Assembly: GCA_021464415.1 (NCBI GenBank)
Contig: CM038465.1
Location: 81,688,919 to 81,752,918 of the forward strand
Length of the DNA stretch: 64,000 nt
Reading direction: 5' to 3'
Source of the DNA: Lonicera japonica
Taxonomy: Eukaryota; Streptophyta; Magnoliopsida; Dipsacales; Caprifoliaceae
Part shown: piece after piece, positions 1 through 12,750 of the stretch
How positions within the stretch are numbered: the first letter of the stretch is position 1
Layout: each line of letters begins with the position of its first letter
Program-made: the position numbers and the translations under genes
Notes under the pieces: model-generated
The model's input: the letters and a program-made list of their open reading frames with translations, nothing else
What the model was told of the DNA's origin: nothing
Database searches by the model: none

Positions 1-3000
1 AAGCTTACATTCAGGCATACCACTGCACAGGAGAAGCATTAATACTTTATACATTCCAGATAGATATTGCTACAGGAGCAGCAAGCTGCAAACACAAAGA
101 TAATTGAAGTCGAACACAATACTGCAATCTTTATTACGTGGACCAACAGATCAGTCCAGACAGGTTGTAAAATGTTGATTTTGACAAATACAAGTACATA
201 GATGGTATTCAATCATGGAAAGATCAGCAAAAGTGGAGGCTGCTTCACAACCAGGAACAGAAGGGAAGGAGGGAAAGAATATCAGAAGCTCACGGTGCAA
301 GCTAATCAATGATGCAAGGATAAAATAAAATGCCACTTTCTACTTACAGTTAATTGGACTTTTTTTTATAAAAGATCACAGGAGTCCCTGATGTATAAGA
401 CTATGAGATGATGATTTTGGAGATCCAAAATTAGCCCACCATTTTAAGAACTTGGAGCTTGTTGGTAATTCGTAAAGACATATAGAAGGGAAGGAGGGAA
501 AGAATATCAGAGCCTCAAGGTGCAAGCTAATTACATGAGTGCAATTTTCACAGTGAATATACACACAATGATGCAAGGATACAAGAAAATGCCACTTTCT
601 AGTTACAGTAAATTGGACTTTTTTTTATAAAAGATCACGGGAGTCCCTGATGTATAAGTAAAGACTATGAGATGACGATTTTGGAGATCCGAAATTAGCC
701 CACCATTTTAAGAACTTGGAGCTTGCTGGTAATTCGTAAAGACATATAGAGATCGCAGTTACTATGGTCTGGTCCATAACTTTTTTCTTAAAAAAAGGGA
801 GGTCTAACTTTTAACCTATCAATGCTAAGGGTGGTCCCCCCCCCCCCCTTGCCCCTTCAATCTGCATCTCTCCCTCAGTACACTCAAACAACCGAGAGGT
901 GTTTTCCATTCCTTTCCCTCCCAATGGGCCAAAGAAGGCAATTGGAAAGAGGTATCTCTTCCCTAGAGATAACTCTCCCTCCTCTCACCAAAGTATCAAA
1001 AGAAGAAATAAATTGGATCGCCAATTTGGGAAAAAAAAGAATATATTAAGGGAGTTCTTAAACCCACCCACAAAAATATCCTTCTCACACCACTTGCAAG
1101 TCACCCACCAATTCATTCCTTCTCAACCCACATACTTTGCAAACACCAAAAAGATCCTTAAAAACAATGTTTTTTTCTTGGAAATCTTAAATAAACCAGC
1201 AAAAATAATATGTTCACCCCAGTTGGAAGAACAAGTAATTCACCAGTAAATTATTACCAATACTTTCAACTTACCCTACCTCCTTTTTATATACCAAAAC
1301 AGGGCCGTAACACACCCATACCAATCAAGCTTCACAACTCATGTTTCACATTTGAAATCACCACCCAAACCTTCAATTACATTCCTTCATTCATACAAAA
1401 TCCACCTTTATTGTATATATATGAAATGTGTTGTATTTCCTACTACAAAATCTGTGTTGCTTCTATATATGTATATATACAAATACATACATATATATAT
1501 TGTTATTATATAATTTGCATTAGAGAAATCTAGAAACCGAAGCTTTCAGTTATTTCTTACAATTCTAACTGGGAATCTTATTAAATTTTTTAGTCTTTCT
1601 CCGGCAACTATTCCGCCCCACATTTGGGAAGTGATCTCAAAACGATTAACCCGTAAACCTCCTCCTATGTTGGATGGATTTTTTCTGCTGACGAAGTGTT
1701 AAGATGAATTAACATCAAGGGGAGGAAGATATATATATATATATTAAAGCGTTTATGAGGGTCAGATTTTTTTGCTGATGAAGTGTTTTTAAAATTGATT
1801 AACTTGACGAGGGATGAAGAGGGATGAGGCATTTAAAGAGAGCTCTGGATTTTTATTTTTTTTGTCAGATGAATTGTTGCTAAGATGGATTACCTTGAAG
1901 GAGAAAGAGAGAGATGAGACTTGTCCGCTAAAAAGAAGAGAGAGGCAACGGTTAAAGATTGGGGTACAGAGAGACAGAATTAAGGGATTGTTTGGATAAA
2001 AAAGAATTTATGGTTTCTATTAAATTTTAAAAATAGGTGAGGTGAGGTGAGTTGAATATTTCCGTGGGTGTGTACAAGAACACCCTCTATTAATGTGCAT
2101 TTGGCTATCATTTAGAAACTATTTCAATTTTAAGAGGCTACTTATGGTTTTGCTAAAAAGGATTAGACAAATAACTACAAGCCAACACACATTTGAATGG
2201 TACTTACAGTAAATTTTCACCACAGAGACCTACATGTGCAGACTTCTAAATAAGAATTTCTAGGAAGATGTCCACATAAACAAAACATGCCATTTTCTAG
2301 GCTATAATTGCTAAAGGAAGCATAAAGAAGCTCAAGTTATGGCAAACACAGTCACTAACCGATCATGGTTATATTGCAAAAGCCAAAGGCTAAACTCAGC
2401 TGTACATTCAGCTGCAAAGCTTGTGTCCCCCCATATAATAAACATATAAATAACAAACTTTGGTATTACGCATGGTAAATCTAAACGTATGAACAGTACA
2501 AATATTGCTAAGACAATATGAGAAATTACTGCTCAGATTTAAATATTTTAATATTATAGAGGCATACATCCAAGCTACAGATTGGTACCATTTTTTTTTC
2601 CCTTTTGGAAATCCATGACAATTAAATAATTAATTGGCCCGATATTAACAAATTTAAGAATGGACAACCAGGAAAAGATAAAGAGGAAAATTTCCAGCCT
2701 TTTCTCGAGCTAAGCACCGACAAACCACGCAAAAATAGCAAGCAGCTGAACAACTCACCTCAAATATGTTCGCATCTTTAATGCGCCAATAACTTCTGAC
2801 CTAATTATTTGTCCATTGATGTTGACAAGTATATTTACACTCTCCACGACATCTAAAAACACCTGAACAAACAAGACAAAATATTTTCAACCGCTGGCTT
2901 AACTTAATATTAAATACCTTACACAAGAACACTTACTTCATTTTTCTTATAACGTATTCCTTCACTGCGCCAGGACACTGCATTTGTCACAGCCATGGGC

Positions 3001-4093
3001 GGCCTCTGTGAAACTTCCATTCTGTAAGCATCAGTCTTGATAAACTCACTAAGAATCTTTGCCTCGGTATATTGAGGGTAACCAAAGTCCATCATTTCGT
3101 CAAGTAACTCATACTGTAAACACCAGAAAGCATCAGAGCAGTTGCATCCCAATGTTTAGTAATATCAGACGTTGTCATTTGGAATCCGACTAAAAAAAGA
3201 AGACATAGATAAATCCTCATACCACTACGACAAAATTATCCCTAAGTGATTCCTCTTCTAACTCGTCAAAATAATGCTTAAAGACCTGCAACCAAGAAAA
3301 GTGCTGATAATGGAGGAAGCAACTGCACAACCCGTGGAAAGCAACCAATTGATAATCATGTAATAAAGATAAAAGATGTTCCAGTCATTAAACAAATATA
3401 TCATCGTTACCATTAGAGCTTACATCAACTACACTGTGGAGAAATAGAAGATGACTAGCAGCATTGCAGTTCTGCCTCGACGCAGTCATCAGATATACAT
3501 TGTTGTGTTGTATAAACATATAGGTGACACCATTGTCGTACACAACTGGATCTTGAGACTCCGGATCGCCCTGAAGTAAAACACCACATTAACAACGGAC
3601 ACAGGAACATGTACAAGATAAGTAGGGCTCAAGGTAATAAAACAAAAAAATAGATGCAAAGATAGAAGCAGAACTATATTTGAAACCAAAATTCATCTAA
3701 ATCCAGCTCAATAGATGCAGAATATGTTGTGTCTTATATTCTATTCGATTTTAGTATAGTAATTCTGCTTAATGTTAGATACTTTTAGTGAATGAAGAAA
3801 ACACCGACAGTCAGCTGAATCTAACAAGTCGGCTCGTGGATTTGTCATTCTCTTTGAATTCGTCATCGCCTCATTAAGCAAGCATTCAATCAATCAAACA
3901 TAATTAGAAAAAGGCATTGGAGAAATAGAATGGAATAGAGAAGAATGGGGCAGGAAAGGAAAACCTCTTTCTCGATGAGTTTACTGAAGAAGCGCTCGGC
4001 CTGAGCGGCAGAGACGTCGCCTCGGTAGTCGCGCCAGACCAGAACACGGCCCTTTATGTCGAGAAGGAAGAGCGCCGAAGCCGCTCCTGCCAT
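1..4093 (-). CDS. AP1M: AP-1 complex subunit mu (clathrin adaptor medium chain), 5' part; 3' part beyond window
   Basis: Medium subunit of the AP-1 adaptor, which binds tyrosine-type sorting signals and builds clathrin coats at the trans-Golgi network/early endosome. Six exon pieces on the minus strand join in frame: 3965-4093, 3424-3570, 3223-3285, 2937-3113, 2759-2862 and 1-22, the last cut by the window edge; all introns are GT-AG. The start MAGAASALFLLDIKGRVLVW is the usual plant AP-1 mu N-terminus. The encoded 214 residues cover the longin-like domain (roughly 1-140), the linker (SQRPPMAVTNAVSWRSEG) and the beginning of the mu-homology domain (FLDVVESVNILVN), about half of the usual 428 residues. 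Exon 6 begins GMPECKL, the expected continuation, so intron 5 (23-2758) is about 2.7 kb and repeat-filled. No frameshift is seen. Identification is firm; which paralogue (AP1M1 or AP1M2) it is cannot be decided here. Confidence 0.95.
262..750. repeat. Tandem duplication (about 230-bp unit) inside AP-1 mu intron 5
   Basis: Two diverged direct copies lie head to tail, about 262-485 and 486-750. Both contain aagggaaggagggaaagaat, a gatgcaaggat segment, the tract acttttttttataaaagatc and agcccaccattttaagaact in the same order. The second copy has small indels. Non-coding. Confidence 0.8.
1049..2086. mobile_element. Candidate TIR element in AP-1 mu intron 5
   Basis: The left end (from about 1049, gttcttaaacccacccacaa) and the right end (about 2033-2086, read on the other strand as gttcttgtacacacccacgg) are imperfect inverted repeats of about 45 bp. 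Between them, near 1673, 1763 and 1846, lie three degenerate tandem copies of a segment that reads gctgatgaagtgtt or close variants. No transposase reading frame is visible. It looks like a non-autonomous, possibly Mutator-like element, but no target duplication could be defined. Confidence 0.45.
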
Positions 4094-5523
4094 CAGATTC
4101 CTACGCTACGCTATCCCTTTCTATTGCCAGATCACACAGATCAGATCACAATAGCTTACGAGATCTGCCGATTCGGTAAATCGTCGGAGTGAGGAATTTT
4201 TTAAAACCTGGAGATTCTAGGGTTTAAAGTGCCATTCCCATCTACCCGTTACTCTTCAGAATTGAACCAGTTAGGATTGATTCATCACAACTCCCGAAAG
4301 GAAATTATTTGCGGCATAGATAGGAAACCTTCGTTGTGACTTGCCATGTATATTCTCAAAATCGCAAGTACAAAAACGAACGTTCTTTTGCCAACAACCA
4401 TAGAGTGATCCGGTGGTTAATTAGTTTGAATTTAGAAAATCCATCTAGTCCGAACACTCTTCGCGTAAACCATAAAAAAAACCTACAATCGCCTTGTATT
4501 GGAAATCTGAAAATCAACGGAACGGTCTGAACAGATTCATAAAATCCCGAATGAAAAAAAAATCAAAAATAAAAAAATCGAACTGAAATCGAGTAGTTTA
4601 GCTTAGATTCGAGATTAACTAACCCAAAACCGAAACAAACTGAATTATGAATAAGAAAATGAAATATAGTAATATATGTTTTAAGAGTAAACGTTAAGTG
4701 TATGATATAAAAAGAATGACTTTCATAAAAATACGATCATTCCTAATTGCATGTTGTTTTCCTCTTAAAAAGGAAAAAAGTCATTAATGCGTGCCTTTGT
4801 TATTAAATTAATTACGTGATGCTAATAAATTTTTTTATTATATAATGATGGTAAGATAATTCATCATTTTATTTAATGTAATTTATTCTTATAAATGTAC
4901 AAATAAAATAGTAACCAAGTAAAGAACATGATTTATATATATTTACTCATTATTTTTAGAAGATCGTGACTTTGATTTGAATATGAACCAATCTTATATT
5001 TCTATTAATATTCCATGTTATGTTAAATTTATTTAGGAATATATATATATATATATATGTCAAAACTAAACCGAAAAGGCGAAAACGAACCAAAAGTTTG
5101 ATTTGAGTTTGTGTTTAAAAGATTTAAAAATGAAATCAAAATTTTAAATTTAATTTGAGTTTGAGGTATCTCAGATTTTACCCAGACCAAAGTAAGATAA
5201 ACCCATCCGCAATTACCAAGTTTTTTAAGACAACAAGAACAGTATAGTAGTAAGCGGGCATTGAAAGCACTATAAAATGAATTTGACAAGTTTCAACCAT
5301 AAAAGTTTGTGTCAAAAAATTATTGCAATGTCTACACACAAAATGACATCCCAGAAACTAAAAAATTTCTAACATTTGTTATCAAGATTTTCATTAGCCT
5401 CGTATAATACATGGTGGGTTTTATATGTACTAAAAATAGGTCCACGTGGATAGAGGAGTCATTCAAATTAATATGGTCCTCAATTTTTGCCCATTACCCA
5501 CCCTCCACAAAATAGGTGTACTG
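4094..5523. other. Intergenic region between divergent AP-1 mu and peroxidase genes
   Basis: About 1.5 kb between two head-to-head start codons, so it must hold both promoters. Strongly AT-rich between about 4550 and 5400, with an (AT)n tract at 5040-5058. No convincing gene; the ORF on the minus strand at 5029-5289 is low-complexity AT-rich sequence. Confidence 0.6.
5442..5449. promoter_or_regulatory. Palindromic G-box upstream of peroxidase
   Basis: CCACGTGG, containing the CACGTG core bound by plant bZIP/bHLH factors, lies about 75 bp upstream of the TATA box. Seen directly; function is inferred from the motif alone. Confidence 0.5.
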
Positions 5524-5531
5524 TATAAATA
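5524..5531 (+). promoter_or_regulatory. TATA box of peroxidase gene
   Basis: TATAAATA about 98 bp upstream of the ATG, in a good position for a transcription start near 5555 and a short leader. Confidence 0.6.
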
Positions 5532-5621
5532 AGTCCCCCAAGCCCACCCATAAGTTCCATAGTCGTCATTTGTAGAAAAGGCCCTAAAAGCACCACCTAG
5601 CAACTGTTAATAATATATAAG

Positions 5622-7300
5622 ATGGAAGCTAGGGCCAGGCTTGTTACAACATTCTTCATCTTGTCATCAATCATCTCTTCACTGGCCCCAGCTTTCGCTT
5701 ATTTGGGCAATAATGGAATAGCCAAACCCCAACCACAACCATCTTCTTACGGTGAACCAAAAACTTCCCCTGAAGAATATGAATTTAAAGGCGACTATAA
5801 CGTACAATTCAACCCTTTTGGTGGTGATTCTAATACTATCGACGAGTCCAGTGCTACCTACAACAACGATGCATACCAAGCAATGGCTAAAGGCAAGGAA
5901 GCGTTGCTGCGTGTAGGTTACTATGCACGCACTTGCCCACAAGCTGAGAAGATTGTTTATGACATTGTCGCCAAACGCTCCCAGTACAAAGCTGACCTTC
6001 CTGCTGGCTTCGTTCGCATGTTTTTCCATGACTGCTTCATTTCCGTAAGTCTTTAATTATTATTGTTTTCCTTTCCTCGGGAAAATTTCATTCCCATGCA
6101 TCATGCATGAATGCACAAAAATTAAAACAATCCGGTATAGAAAGTCGCTCCAAATAGCAGAGTGCCATATACAAAGATAGAGCTATATGGATGATCCGTC
6201 CGGTTGGCGAACTGGACTTTTAGCAATAGTTGTTTGTTGTTAACTGTATCAAAAGGGTAAATCGTCAACAAAGCCCGGTCTGGCAGTCCATACTGGACAT
6301 TTAAATAATTAAATCCATGACCCATCACCTCAAATATGAAGAACGTAATGGAATACGATTCTAAATTTGTTAAAAAATCTTTACTAGATATGATATTTAC
6401 ACAAGTATTGATCGAGTCGGTGTACAAGTTCTAGTTTTTAGGCTAACAATTTCCTTAAAAAAAAAAAAAAAAAAAAAAAAAATAGTCAACGTTTGATATG
6501 CACATAATATTTTATTTTTATGTTTATTATTGGGAAACCTACAGGGATGCGATGCCTCTATTCTCTTGGACAAGACACCAACAGGTGAGAGAGTAGAGAA
6601 GGAATCGCCGGCCAACGCCGCCAGTCTGAAAGGCCTGGAGGTGATCGACGAGATCAAAGCCGCCCTCGAACGCAAATGCCCACAAACAGTCTCCTGCTCC
6701 GACATCTTGGCCTTCGCCGCCCGCGACTCCATGGTTCTCTCAGGCGTCCCCCACTTCCCCATCCCCTCCGGGCGACGAGACTCCCTCTCCTCCCGGGAAT
6801 CCGACGTCAACGAGATCAGCCTCCCCGGCCCCGCCGAGCCCCTCGACAACATCATCGCTGCTTTCGTCAAAAACGGCCTCACAGTCGAGGACATGGTGGT
6901 CTTAACGGGGGCCCACTCAATTGGTGTGGCCCATTGCCCTACCGTTGCTTACCGGCCCTTCCAGCCCAATGCGGCCCAAGAATTGGACTGGAGGCTGAGG
7001 GTGGATATAGAGCATATTTGTACACCGGTTAATGCGGGTGCTGTTTTGCCCTTTGACCCAATTACTAATTACGAGATGGATGGGTATTTTTACAAGACCG
7101 TTTCGGACAACAAAGCGTTGTTGGAATCTGATCAGAAGATGGGTATGGATCCCAGAACGGGTGGGTATGTGGGGCAAATGGCTAATGATGAAGCTGGGTG
7201 GTTGCGTAAATTTGGGAGGTCGTTTGCTAAAATGGGGAATATTCATGTGATTACGGGTGAAAATGGGGAGATTAGGCAAAATTGCCGATTTGTAAACTAG
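5622..7300 (+). CDS. Class III secretory peroxidase with extended N-terminal region
   Basis: Haem peroxidase of the plant secretory type (EC 1.11.1.7), expected in the cell wall or vacuole, oxidising phenolics with H2O2. Exons 5622-6044 and 6545-7300 join in phase 0 at the intron position typical of the family, giving 392 residues. Residues 1-26 look like a signal peptide. The distal site is R132 and H136 (VRMFFHDCF), the proximal haem ligand is H265 (LTGAHSIGVAHC), and all eight disulphide cysteines are present (105, 138, 143, 186, 192, 272, 300, 388). About 70 residues (27-96), rich in Pro/Gln, acidic and aromatic residues, lie between the signal peptide and the catalytic domain; most family members lack such a spacer and are 310-350 residues long. 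Only one of the three classical introns is kept. Exon 2 is much more GC-rich in its first half than in its last third. The intron contains a run of 26 A (6457-6482). Confidence 0.95.
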
Positions 7301-8498
7301 GTGGTGCTTTTAGAGGCAACAAATGCACTTTCATCACATTTTATTCCCTATCTGGATTTGAAGTTCTAATGGCTTCGTTAAAACACTTCCATACTAACAC
7401 TTATTCTCTGTCTTAAATTAAAAAAAACAAAAAATATATCTATATTAGTTTTAACTTGATAAGTGATCAAAAATATAATTTGGTGCATAGATTATGCATA
7501 AAAAAAATTGAGAATTTTAATTTTAGACCCAGAACTCTTAATTTGAGATATAGCACGTGTTTTCCAATAATCTATCTATAGTATCATGTGAAGAGAAAAG
7601 CAGGTACCTGCAAAGAGAGATCGTTTCTTATAGCAACGGTTAATATGTTTCTCTCAACTTTATAATGCTATTCTATCATGAAAGAAATTGCAACTTTTAC
7701 AGGTTCATAGATTGCTTTAAAAAGCGCAAATTAAGCAAGCAACCATCTGAATCTGCAGATTAGCGAAGTGTGTTTCCTACTTCAATCAGTTAAACAACAT
7801 ACAACCCACAATCAGCTTTAGTTCATACGAATCTATAATTTTTCTGTACAGTGTAAATACAAGAAGTGCTCATTTCAGTTTTTGCTAGAATATCTGAATA
7901 TGATTCCTTTGGTCAGGAGTTTAAAAAAAAAAAGAAAAACAGATCCTTCAAAAATAAGTAAAAAAGATGAAAAATATTTCAAAAAATCTCTCTATCCCTT
8001 TTCTCAACTTCTCATAAATGATTATTATTTCTCTAAATATTTCCCAAACACCGTAATCAAATGAATCCTAAAATAAGATTAAAAAAAAATATTGAAAGTT
8101 CTAAAACTTCAACACAACAATTTAATCATTCAGTGCACTCCATATATTATATTTGAGAGAATGTCTCCCGGGAAACTTCTATCCGATGGATGTTTTACCA
8201 ATTCTAGAAAAAGGTAGTATCCACATTCTTATCATGAAAGCTGTACATATTATCTCAGCAAGCCAATTGTAACTGATCACCTCCTTAACCTTCCTCTATT
8301 TAATCAACAAAAGCAAAAGAAAATCTAAATTTTATTAGATCAAAACAACACGGTAGTGCTACTAAATTCTTCTTTCCTCATTTTCAGGCTAATTCTCTCT
8401 ATAATGGCAACTCTTTTAAACATGAGGGAAAAAAAAAAACAAGAACACACCAACAACACCATTTTAGAAGTCAAAAAGTATCTAAGAAGAAATGAACT
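7301..8498. other. Intergenic region, peroxidase 3' side to PRS 3' side
   Basis: Tail-to-tail spacer of 1.2 kb. It should hold both 3' UTRs and polyadenylation signals. AT-rich; no gene, repeat structure or RNA gene recognised. Confidence 0.5.
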
Positions 8499-11400
8499 TC
8501 AAATCTGCAGAGTAGCTGCAATGGAAGTGGCGAGGCTTAGAACTTCAAACGGTGCTTTGTTCTTCACCTCTTTCACTGTCATTGGGCACGAGTCTGTGAT
8601 CCAGAAGTAAGTCAACCCACTCTCTGGACGCCCTGAACAAGTTGAAACAAAATGATCAAAATGCAAAATTGATTCAACAAACTTTACTAGGGCGTCATTT
8701 TTTATGATCATATTCTTCAAAGTACATGCTAGAAACTATACTTTGATCTTGTAATTTCCCAACGCAGAAAGTACTTCCAAAGCAATATACTATTACAGAA
8801 GCATAATGTAACGTTTAATAATTACCAAGCACGATTGAAATGAAATTAATCTATTCTTAAAAAGGTTCGAGGTCTAAATAGGGACCCTTAATTTTGGATG
8901 GATGAAGTAACAATTTTCTCAAGTACGGTAACGTGCCCGGACTGGTTCAACTACCAAATTTGTGTAAATTCAGTCTAATGAAGTCGCAATAAGATCAACT
9001 AAGAAGAACAGTGCAACCAGGTCGTATGGTTCACACAGAGCAACATTTTACAGCAAAGGTTCTAAACGTAAAATTGCTATCTAAGAGCAAGAAAGGAAAT
9101 TCTGAAATGGATAATTATTAAAAAATAATGCATAAGTAACTGAGGAGCTGCTTTCGTACCTCCCTTATCATGTTCAAATCGCTCAAATGACCTCTTAGGA
9201 AAAATCCCATGTGTCACATAGGCACTGACTTTTGCTGCTCCGTGTTTGGCCAACACTTTCTACAAGAGACAAAGAAAGGAAGCAATAAAAAGAATCTTTG
9301 GCAGAGAATATATTATTCAACAACAGAAAACGAAGATAAAACTAATAACAATTATATTGTTCCAAGCTTTCTACTCAAGGTTTCTAATACTGATCATGTT
9401 CATTTTTAGATATTACTGAGTGAAATGCAGAGGGATGGAGCTGATTAATATAAGTCCTTAAGGAATGTTTGTGGAAACGAAAAGAGCTATATTTCTCTTT
9501 CATAGTGTGTGTTGTAGGTGTGAGTAACTATTTTTCTCCTTCCTCTCATTGATGAAGTCACATAAAAAGCACATCATGAATCCACTTGTATATTTATTAG
9601 TAAACATGCTGTCTCTCTGTTGCAGTTTTAGTGTATTTGAATAGGTATCATGTACTGCAATTCTATATCTGATCATTCAGAAAAGTAAAAGTATTCCAAA
9701 TAATCCTTCTCTTGTGAATTTGCATCTAATGATTCTCCATGTTCGAAGAACCTCATATGCAGTAATATGAACACATGCACGAGGAATTTGATCCCAAATA
9801 ATGCTGTATATCCCTCCTCTCTAAATAAACTAACTGCAGCAATAATCCTTAACATATAACACATACATATATATACAATGGTATACCTCAAAATCAATAG
9901 GAGGGAGTAAGCATCATCAGCCTCTTAATTACCTGGCATTCGATCAGGGTGCCACCAGACTGGACAAGATCATCAACTATAACAACATGGCGTCCTTTAG
10001 GATCCCCCTCCTTGAGGCGAACAATGCGCTGATCACCTTCCCTAACTTTATTGCAAACAATCTGAGAATCAACTGTGCAGCTGGTTATGCAGATGAATTC
10101 TGATGGAACTACTACTTTGATAAACTATAAAAGAATCATCATAAAATCTTCAGTGGATTGACTATTTGACTCCTCACTAGCCCCCCATAAATGAAAATTC
10201 TATTGATAGTATCTTCCATCTTATCCATTACAATAATTAAAAAGGCCGGTTTTTAATAATTAAAAAGAAGGTGTCCATAGATTAGAGTCATTAGACTTGG
10301 CATTCACCAAAAGCAAAATGGATAGACAGAAAATGAGGATACATGTTCAATTAGATAGGAAACGATACCGTGGGAAAATGCTGCAGCTGTTTATGGAACC
10401 GCTTCCATGCACCATCATCAGGAAAAGCAATGGATATCTAAGCAGAGAGAGAAAAAATGATAGAAAGACAATTATCATTGAACTATAGAAGAAAAGAGCC
10501 CCGGACAAATAAGTGTCATGATGTCACCAATTAATCAAAACGATAAGCCTTACTTTAGCTAATACTCAATTGGCATCATTATTTAAATGAAAAAAAAGAG
10601 AGGAAGCGTAAAGTGACAGACGAACGGTTTATCACTGAAAAGGGGGGCAGAATAATTTCTTTCATGGGAAAGCCATTCAAAGATGCATTAAAGGGGAAAA
10701 AAGGTAGCATAAAAAAAATGAACTATATATAATTAAATAACTGGGCTACATTTAAAAGTGGTAGGTAATAGTTAAAACCATCAAACTTGATAAAGGAATT
10801 CACAAAGGCTTCCAAGAATTATGAATTCTCAGATCAGCAGATATCAAGCATGAGAAATCAGGTCACATTTGCACAAAATATACCAGTCAGGTAGATTTAA
10901 ATCCCATCAGTCTAGAAATTAAATTCAATACTGTACAGATTCTTTTTAATCAACAAACTCTCACATTGTCAGAGTCAGGGAGCTGTTGAAGCCTGCTTTT
11001 AAGCAAAGGTATCCCGCTCTCAAAGCACGGTAAAACATTATCACCAAAGTAGAACCTTTCCTGATAAGGAACAGAAGTGGTGATTACATAGAAAAAGTTA
11101 CTCACCTTGAAACAAATAAAGGACCACATTAACATATCAGCAATGAACAACACAAGCAAGAATGTCAATTGTTGAGACAAACATATATTTGGCACCAACC
11201 TGCAGGGCATGGATATCATAAATAACTAAACTAGTGGGACCTCCACTTGAAATTGGAATGTTGGACAAGATTCTAGCAAGAGTGAACGCTGTGGCAATAT
11301 CTCCTTCCTCCTCCATGCGTTCAGAAGTTCCAGTGGGGAAGAAAGGAAGAATGAGGGTAAACGAAGAGACAAACAGCTTAGGTAGTGCATAGATAACAGA

Positions 11401-12546
11401 GAGTTGCTCAAAAATTACTCCGGGAGAACTAAATGAGGCAAGAAATGCTACATGCTGCCCACGAATGCCATGAGCATTAGATATGAATAAATTGGGGAAT
11501 CCGTCTTCAAATGTCCTAAAAGTAACATTGCATAACAGTATCAGGTAAGGGCTCAGACTCAGAAACTAGACCGAAAACAGCATAATTTCTTCCAATCAAT
11601 GCCTATTGATAGCCTCATTTATTAGAACATTAAACATACTAGTGACATGAAACAAATTTGTCACAGAAGATATAAAAAGTATAGAGCAGTCAGATTTGAC
11701 AAAAAGTGATATATCCTTGTCAATTATAAAAATATAGAGCAACCTTATCTAAATTCATATAGTTTTACACAAAATAAAGAAGGGATTTTTACGTTGTCAT
11801 TGTTATTACTCCGTCTGTATGAAATTCAGAGTCCATTTTCCTTAACAAACCTCAAAATAGAAAGGAAAAAAATATATTATAAACTGAAATTAGTACATTA
11901 TTACAAAAAGTGAAAGTGAATCAGGTCACGGATGGAATATATCAATATTGTCATAACAGAGTTAAGTGATTGTTGATTATATGGAGCAAAGTAATCTAAT
12001 AACAACATGCAACAAACAGATACAGATATTATCCAATAAAGCGATATTGTTTCACCATGCAAACCCCGGGATATGCAAGAGTTAAAATGCAAACTTTAGT
12101 ATCATCAATGCAAAAACAAGTGTACCTAATTACAGAGAGAATTGAAGGAAGAGGTACCTCCAGGTAATGCTACGAAGCTCAATAGCGTCGGATTCAGCGG
12201 CAATTCGCTCGGCGAGAGCCTTCATCTCAGCACAGTAGAAGAGGCAAACCTTCTTAGAGTTCTTCAACTCGGCGGTGGAAACCATTGGGATAGAAGAAGG
12301 GGGAGGCTTGAGAATTATGTGAATAGGATCGCTTCCCGATACACAATCGACTGTCCACCTTTGGGGGCTGTCGAAGCTCGTGAAGTCGCACCGAATATGG
12401 CTGTTACGGTGGTGTATCAGCGACGGAAGATCTGGTGGTTTACGGCGGCGAGGGGAGGAAGAAAAAGAAGAAGAATGACTGAATTTTTTGTTAGGGTTTG
12501 TTCGGGAGGGAGCAGGAAGGGGTGGCGAAGGTCGAGTGACCGACAT
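8499..12546 (-). CDS. PRS3: Ribose-phosphate pyrophosphokinase (PRPP synthetase), PRS3/PRS4 class
   Basis: Transfers pyrophosphate from ATP to ribose 5-phosphate, giving PRPP for nucleotide, histidine, tryptophan and NAD synthesis. Seven exons join without a break: 12158-12546, 11200-11515, 10965-11060, 10369-10437, 9933-10061, 9160-9259, 8499-8632; 1233 nt, 410 residues. Markers are [30 protein letters not shown], the [17 protein letters not shown] segment, [14 protein letters not shown], the PRPP-binding loop [13 protein letters not shown] (residues 316-328) and the C-terminus [16 protein letters not shown]. This is the plant class known from spinach PRS3/PRS4 work to be phosphate-independent. 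The first 87 residues (Ser/Pro/Arg-rich, few acids) resemble an organellar transit peptide; a second Met at 88 would give a 323-residue cytosolic form. The PRS3 symbol rests on closer resemblance to PRS3 than PRS4 and on this extension, so treat it as provisional. A Stowaway-like MITE sits in intron 1. Confidence 0.95.
11807..11938. mobile_element. Stowaway-like MITE in PRS intron 1
   Basis: The left end reads actccgtctgtatg and the right end, on the other strand, attccatccgtgacc, resembling the CTCC-TCCGT ends of Stowaway (Tc1/mariner) MITEs, with TA dinucleotides near both ends. About 130 bp, diverged. Confidence 0.4.
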
Positions 12547-12750
12547 GTGGCAGTGAGGGTTGGCTGTGTTGTACAGAGATGGTCTTTGGTGCTACTCTCT
12601 GCGTGCTTAACGGAGATGACGATCCGTTGCTCTCTTGCAAGTTTCCAGCGATGCCCCTGGCTCTGGCTTTAAATTCTATATATCGTTGCCTAATTTTATC
12701 TTCTTATTCTTTTGATTTTGATTTTGCCATTAAGGCTAATAAAAAAAAAA

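Noticed and set aside
1..2758. A separate gene in the first 2.7 kb
   Set aside because: Exon borders on both sides show that this is AP-1 mu intron 5; frames inside are short and repeat-derived.
6397..6894. 165-codon minus-strand frame over the peroxidase
   Set aside because: It lies opposite GC-rich peroxidase exon 2 and runs through the intron poly-A; shadow of the real gene.
12142..12672. 176-codon plus-strand frame
   Set aside because: Antisense to PRS exon 1, which joins in frame to six further exons; no domain in the antisense product.
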